Shown: positions 59,924-64,000 of the stretch, piece by piece
Numbering within the stretch: position 1 is the first letter of the stretch
How the letters are laid out: every line of letters begins with the position of its first letter
Assembly (NCBI GenBank): GCA_035448545.1
Contig: DAOTJE010000010.1
Location: 62,001 to 126,000, forward strand
DNA: 64,000 nt
Direction of reading: 5' to 3'
Origin: Anaerobaca sp035448545
GTDB taxonomy: Bacteria > Planctomycetota > Phycisphaerae > Sedimentisphaerales > Anaerobacaceae
Notes under the pieces: model-generated
Told to the model about the DNA's origin: nothing
The model's input: the letters and a program-made list of their open reading frames with translations, nothing else
Databases searched by the model: none
Made by a program: the position numbers and the translations under genes

Positions 59924-60811
59924 ATGCTGACGGACAATATTCTCGAATTGATCGGCAACACGCCTCTGGTGCGGCTGCGCGGCGAGCCGATCTTCGCCAA
60001 GGCGGAGTTTCTTAACCCGGGCGGCAGTATCAAGGATCGGGTCGCGGTCGCCATGCTCGAAGCGGCCCGGCGGGACGGCAGGCTCGCGCCAGACTCAATC
60101 ATTACCGAGCCGACCAGTGGCAATACCGGCATCGGTCTGGCCCTCGTCGGTCGCCTCATGGGCTATCGCGTCCGGATCGTCATGCCGGAGGGAATGAGCG
60201 AAGAGAGGAAGAAGCTGATCCGCGGTCTCGGAGCCGATCTCGTGCTGATCCCGGACGAGGAGGGCATCGGCGGGGCGGTACGCCGCGTCGAACAGATGGC
60301 CGCCGAAGACCCCCGGGTCTTCGTGCCGCAACAGTTCAAGAATCCCGCCAATCCCCGCGTCCACTACGAGCAGACGGCCCGCGAGCTGTGGCGACAGATG
60401 AGCGCCGACATTCAGTGCTTCGTCGCTGGCGTCGGCAGTGGCGGCACCCTCCAGGGCGTCGGCAGCTTCCTGAAGGAGCAGAACAAGCACGTCAAGGTTG
60501 TCGCCGTCGAGCCGGAGAATCGCTCGGCGCTGCTCGGCCATGAGCCCGGCCTGCATCAGATCCAGGGCATCGGTGATGGGTTCATACCGGACATCCTCGA
60601 TGTGTCGATGATCGACGCCGTGATCGAGGTTTCCGACGAGGCCGCCATCGAGACGACGCGCCAGCTCAGCCGGGACTTCGGCTTGCTGGTAGGCATCAGC
60701 TCCGGCGCCAACGTCTGGGCGGCCCGAAAGCTCGCCGAAACCCAGCCCGGGAATATTGCCACCGTTCTTCCAGACCGCGCCGAACGCTACTTCAGCACGG
60801 CTCTGCTGTAG
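59924..60811 (+). CDS. cysK: cysteine synthase (O-acetylserine sulfhydrylase)
   Basis: The 295-residue PLP enzyme has ELIGNTPLVRL at the N-terminus, NPGGSIKDR with the PLP lysine (about residue 37), the TSGNTGIGLA substrate loop (about 64-73), GSGGTLQG as the phosphate-binding loop, and GISSGA near the C-terminus. It makes cysteine from O-acetylserine and sulfide. CysK and CysM cannot be separated by eye. It stands alone between the ankyrin gene and topA. Confidence 0.92.
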   Translation: MLTDNILELIGNTPLVRLRGEPIFAKAEFLNPGGSIKDRVAVAMLEAARRDGRLAPDSIITEPTSGNTGIGLALVGRLMGYRVRIVMPEGMSEERKKLIRGLGADLVLIPDEEGIGGAVRRVEQMAAEDPRVFVPQQFKNPANPRVHYEQTARELWRQMSADIQCFVAGVGSGGTLQGVGSFLKEQNKHVKVVAVEPENRSALLGHEPGLHQIQGIGDGFIPDILDVSMIDAVIEVSDEAAIETTRQLSRDFGLLVGISSGANVWAARKLAETQPGNIATVLPDRAERYFSTALL

Positions 60812-61166
60812 CGGCGGGCGGGCCGGGCGCCGCCAGCCGGGTCGATAGGGCGACTTGACCAAAAGCGCGGCGCGAATCATGTCCTATAATCCTTATTTTG
60901 TGATGAGGCCCGCGACCCATTTTTCCGAGATGTCGCAGCTTCGCCTCGCTTTTCCATTGACAGGGCAGCGCCCGCTCAGTATCAGTCCAGTTCTAAATCT
61001 TGGCGGCCGAATGGCCGATAGGGAATGCACATGCCCGCGTCGGACCGAACTCTTTCGCAGGCGGGCCAGTAGAAGGGCTCTGGCGGCACGTCGGGAGCCC
61101 GGAACCGGCCGAGAACCAGAGTCGTCCATATGTCATCCAGGTCGGACTTTAAGCAAGACGCACGAA
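60812..61166. other. 355-bp leader region of topA
   Basis: The frame in phase with topA stays open here but lacks homology and a ribosome site, so it is taken as non-coding. It contains the probable topA promoter. Confidence 0.55.
60957..60985 (+). promoter_or_regulatory. probable promoter of topA
   Basis: A perfect TTGACA (60957-60962) and TATCAG (60980-60985) are 17 bases apart. The leader to the ATG would be about 175 nt. Confidence 0.5.
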
Positions 61167-63533
61167 ATGGCGAAATCAAACGGTCGAAAATCGCTGGTCA
61201 TCGTCGAATCACCTGCAAAGGCCAAGACGATCAATCGTTATCTCGGTCCCGATTTTGAAGTGAAGGCCTCGATGGGGCATGTCCGCGACCTGCCCTCCAA
61301 AGGTCTCAACGTGGACATCGAGAACAACTTCGAACCCACGTACGATATCATGCCGGGCAAGAAGCGCGTCGTCACCGCGTTGAAAGCGGCCGCCAAGAAT
61401 TGCGACAGGCTCTATCTGGCCACCGACCTTGATCGCGAGGGGGAGGCCATCGCCTGGCATCTGGGCGAAATCCTCGGTTTTCCAAAGGACCGGACTTACC
61501 GGGTCATTTTTAATGCGATCACGAAATCGGCCATCAAGCAGGCCTTCGCCGAGCCCGGACGGATCGACAGCGACAAGGTAATGGCCCAGCAGGCCCGCCG
61601 CATCCTCGACCGCATCGTGGGTTACCAGATCAGCCCGCTGCTGTGGAAGAAGGTCACGCGCGGTCTGTCCGCCGGGCGCGTCCAGTCGGTTGCCGTCAAG
61701 ATGATCGTCGAGAAAGAACGCGAGATCCGCGCTTTCCGGCCCGAGGAGTACTGGCTGATCCCTGCCGTCTTCACCGCCGACCTGGCCAGCCATTATCAGC
61801 GAGAATGGCTTGACTTTATCGCCCCCAAGGCCAAGGATGGCAAGGGACCAAGCCTTGAAGAGCAGGGCGAATGGCTCGCGCAACACCATGCTTTCAGGGC
61901 CGAACTGCACAAGATCGGCGATCAGAAGTTCAAGGCGGCAAACGAGGAGGAAGCCCGCCGGGTCTTCCACGAGCTCCAGCAGGCTGAGTTTCGGGTTGCG
62001 GATATCGAGATCAAGGAGTCCTCGTCCCGGCCGTCGCCGCCGTTCATCACCTCTACGCTCCAGCAGGCGGCCGCCAACCGCCTCGGATTCAGTGCCAAAC
62101 GAACGATGTCGATCGCCCAGCAGCTTTATGAGGGTATCGATCTCGGCTCGATGGGTTCGCTCGGTTTGATCACGTACATGCGAACCGACAGCACGCACCT
62201 GTCCTCCGAGGCGATCACCGAGGTGCGGAACTTCATTCAAGGCCGGTTCGGCGATGGGTATCTGCCGGAGGAGCCCAACTTTTACGCGTCGAAGAAGAGC
62301 GCCCAGCAGGCGCACGAAGCGATCCGGCCGACGGACGTCGATTTGACGCCCGACCAGATCAAGGAGTTCCTCAACAACGAGCAGTACAGACTGTACGATC
62401 TGATCTGGCGGCGCTTCGTAGCCTGTCAGATGCAGGCGGCGCGCTGGAACGTCACGACGCTCCACATCACGGCGCCGACCTCCGCCGGGGCGGCGGTGTA
62501 CAAGGCCAGCGGCCGCACCCTTGTTTTCGACGGCTTCACCAAGGTCTGGCCGACCAACTCGAGCGAGCAGCAGTTGCCCACGGTTCAGACCGGCCAGGCG
62601 CTGGCGGTGGTGGACATCCGCCCGGAGCAGCATTTCACCAAGCCGCCGGCCCGATACACGGAAGCCTCGCTCATCAAGGCGCTCGAAAAGGAGGGGATCG
62701 GACGACCCAGCACGTACGCCCCGATCATCAGCACGATTCAGGAACGCGGTTACGTGGAACAGAGAGACAAGAAGTTCCACGCCACCGACTTGGGCGAGGT
62801 CGTCACCGCCAAGCTGGATGAGTATTTCCCGCGGATCATGGACATTGCCTTCACCCGGCACATGGAAGAGCAGCTCGACCAGATCGAGGAACAGCACCTC
62901 GACTGGCAGAGCGTCCTGAATGACTTTTATGGGCCTTTCAAGCAGAATCTCGAAACCGCCCAGGAGCGGATGACACACGCCAAGGCCGAATCGACACCCA
63001 GCGAGTACACCTGTCCCGATTGCGGCAAGCCCCTGGTGTACCGCTTCGGCAAGAACGGTCGCTTCCTGAGCTGCTCGACGTACCCGGAATGCAAATTCGC
63101 CTGTCCGTGTGACGAAGACGGCAAGATGCTGCGCGAGGAGATTACCGAGCACAAGTGTCCCCAATGCGGCAAGGCGATGATCCGCAAGAACGGTCGCTAC
63201 GGCGCCTTCCTCGGATGCAGTGACTACCCCGTGTGCAAGACGACTCTGCGACTGGACAAGGAAGGCAACGCGATGCCGCCGAAGCCTCCGGCGGAGCCGA
63301 CGGGCATCACGTGTCACAAATGCCGGCAGGGCGAACTCGTCATCCGCCAGAGCAAGCGGGGCCCGTTCCTCGGCTGCAACCGATTCCCGCGATGCCGCAC
63401 GATCGTCAGCAGCAAGCAGCTCGATCGCCTCAAGGAACTCCAGGCGGCAGGGCAATGGCCGCCGGACAGCCTCGAAAAAGCGGACGAGATTCTCGGCAGG
63501 GCGAAAGACAAGAAGGCCGCTGCCGCGAAGTAG
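61167..63533 (+). CDS. topA: DNA topoisomerase I
   Basis: The 788-residue type IA topoisomerase starts MAKSNGRKSLVIVESPAKAKTI in two pieces and has the Toprim acidic triad (ATDLDREGEA, about residues 85-94), the active-site tyrosine in LGLITYMRTDST (near residue 336) and three C-terminal Cys4 zinc ribbons (starting near 614, 658 and 712, e.g. CPDCGKP, CPQCGKA, CHKCRQG). It relaxes negative supercoils. ATG 61167 was chosen over the longer open frame because homology starts here. The Lys/Ala-rich tail ends the protein. Confidence 0.96.
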   Translation: MAKSNGRKSLVIVESPAKAKTINRYLGPDFEVKASMGHVRDLPSKGLNVDIENNFEPTYDIMPGKKRVVTALKAAAKNCDRLYLATDLDREGEAIAWHLGEILGFPKDRTYRVIFNAITKSAIKQAFAEPGRIDSDKVMAQQARRILDRIVGYQISPLLWKKVTRGLSAGRVQSVAVKMIVEKEREIRAFRPEEYWLIPAVFTADLASHYQREWLDFIAPKAKDGKGPSLEEQGEWLAQHHAFRAELHKIGDQKFKAANEEEARRVFHELQQAEFRVADIEIKESSSRPSPPFITSTLQQAAANRLGFSAKRTMSIAQQLYEGIDLGSMGSLGLITYMRTDSTHLSSEAITEVRNFIQGRFGDGYLPEEPNFYASKKSAQQAHEAIRPTDVDLTPDQIKEFLNNEQYRLYDLIWRRFVACQMQAARWNVTTLHITAPTSAGAAVYKASGRTLVFDGFTKVWPTNSSEQQLPTVQTGQALAVVDIRPEQHFTKPPARYTEASLIKALEKEGIGRPSTYAPIISTIQERGYVEQRDKKFHATDLGEVVTAKLDEYFPRIMDIAFTRHMEEQLDQIEEQHLDWQSVLNDFYGPFKQNLETAQERMTHAKAESTPSEYTCPDCGKPLVYRFGKNGRFLSCSTYPECKFACPCDEDGKMLREEITEHKCPQCGKAMIRKNGRYGAFLGCSDYPVCKTTLRLDKEGNAMPPKPPAEPTGITCHKCRQGELVIRQSKRGPFLGCNRFPRCRTIVSSKQLDRLKELQAAGQWPPDSLEKADEILGRAKDKKAAAAK

Positions 63534-63684
63534 GCCGGCCACGCATTCGCTCCGCTGCGCTGCCGCCTCCCAAGAGAAAGGGAGCCCTGAAGACCTCTGT
63601 GGGAGTCAGGCACAGAGGACCGACTCCAGGACTCCCGTTTCCGTCATCTTCGAATGATCGAGCGGTTGGCCGCAGTGAAGGTCT

Positions 63685-64000
63685 TTACTGCGCCAGCTGT
63701 TCTACCCTTTGCACCTGAGCGGTGCCGGCCGACATGGCTGTGATGACCGCGCCCACGGAACCGGGACCACCACCGATGGCCGAATTCTGCGAAACCGCCA
63801 GGCAGGAGTTCTCCTCAGCGGCCCCCATGACGTTGCTGGCTTCCTGATCCTGATGCAGGAACACCGAGTTCGTGGCGCCTGCTCCACCCGGGCCCAATTG
63901 TTTGGCCAGAGACTGGCTGCCAATAACGCCGACGCCCTGACCCTGCCCGATCTGGCCGAGGCACCCGGCGATGCTCTGCACCTGCCCGGCGATGCCGCTC
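63685..64000 (-). CDS. Gly/Gln/Ala-rich protein (5' end beyond the window)
   Basis: The frame is open to the window edge, so the start is missing; 104 residues are visible. The composition is low-complexity, rich in Gly, Gln, Ala and Ser (QGQGVGVIGSQSLAKQLGPG, then SVFLHQDQEASNVMGAAEEN). It resembles the secreted protein at 10253-10771 in composition and in a QSLA motif. It may be an exported structural or amyloid-like protein; the missing signal region prevents a firm statement. Confidence 0.6.
   Translation of the reverse strand, partial: SGIAGQVQSIAGCLGQIGQGQGVGVIGSQSLAKQLGPGGAGATNSVFLHQDQEASNVMGAAEENSCLAVSQNSAIGGGPGSVGAVITAMSAGTAQVQRVEQLAQ

Noticed and set aside
60855..61166. In-frame upstream extension of topA
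   Set aside because: No ribosome site, no homology, and it contains the probable promoter.
61209..63542. 777-codon minus-strand frame opposite topA
   Set aside because: High-GC antisense shadow; topA matches its family along its full length.
1..64000. CRISPR array, rRNA or prophage
   Set aside because: No regularly spaced repeats, no rRNA sequence and no phage structural or integrase genes were seen.

Overview
The window is GC-rich and almost wholly coding. It looks like chromosomal DNA of a free-living planctomycete-type bacterium. Supporting signs are a Tat-exported Cys-type sulfatase, a heparinase II/III-like lyase, a truncated beta-propeller glycosidase, a TIGR03790 family protein, a sigma factor translationally coupled to a membrane-anchored LolA-like protein, and many small planctomycete-style hypotheticals. 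The affiliation is inferred from gene content only; there is no rRNA in the window.

Layout. 1-6.9 kb: end of a glycosidase-like gene, a cold shock gene with promoter and terminator, a membrane-anchored protein of unknown function, an SDR dehydrogenase-sulfatase operon and a small cupin. 6.9-26 kb: accessory-rich stretch mixed with housekeeping genes. It carries a PD-(D/E)XK plus EVE-like putative nuclease, three nucleotidyltransferase/partner pairs (one a clear MntA-HepT), HicAB, an orphan HEPN protein and a possible restriction-modification remnant. Among these lie tRNA-Thr(CGT), larE, a secreted endonuclease/exonuclease/phosphatase protein, der, cstA, a diadenylate cyclase operon, a UroD-family protein and rdgB. 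26-34.5 kb: ankyrin lipoprotein, heparinase-like lyase, sigma factor operon, and a secreted SagB-like/DJ-1-like fusion interrupted by genome repeats.

34.5-55 kb: a Wzx/Wzy-type exopolysaccharide locus, mostly on the minus strand. It holds a sugar-nucleotide SDR, bifunctional fucokinase/GDP-fucose synthase, a DUF2723-like membrane protein, flippase, O-antigen ligase/polymerase, three GT4 glycosyltransferases, WecB, a DegT aminotransferase and a priming sugar transferase. A KamA-type radical SAM gene, a TIGR03790 gene, VanZ and a divergent secreted possible lyase complete it. TIGR03790 is known mainly from exosortase-bearing genomes, so the locus may belong to that type of envelope system.

55-64 kb: dgkA, then a non-coding stretch with two perfect parS palindromes just upstream of parB, then an ankyrin/collagen-like protein, a cysteine synthase, topA, and the truncated end of a secreted Gly/Gln-rich protein. 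The parS-parB block suggests an origin-proximal position, but parA and dnaA are not in view.

Interspersed repeats of several families occupy many of the longer gaps and have entered at least one coding region.
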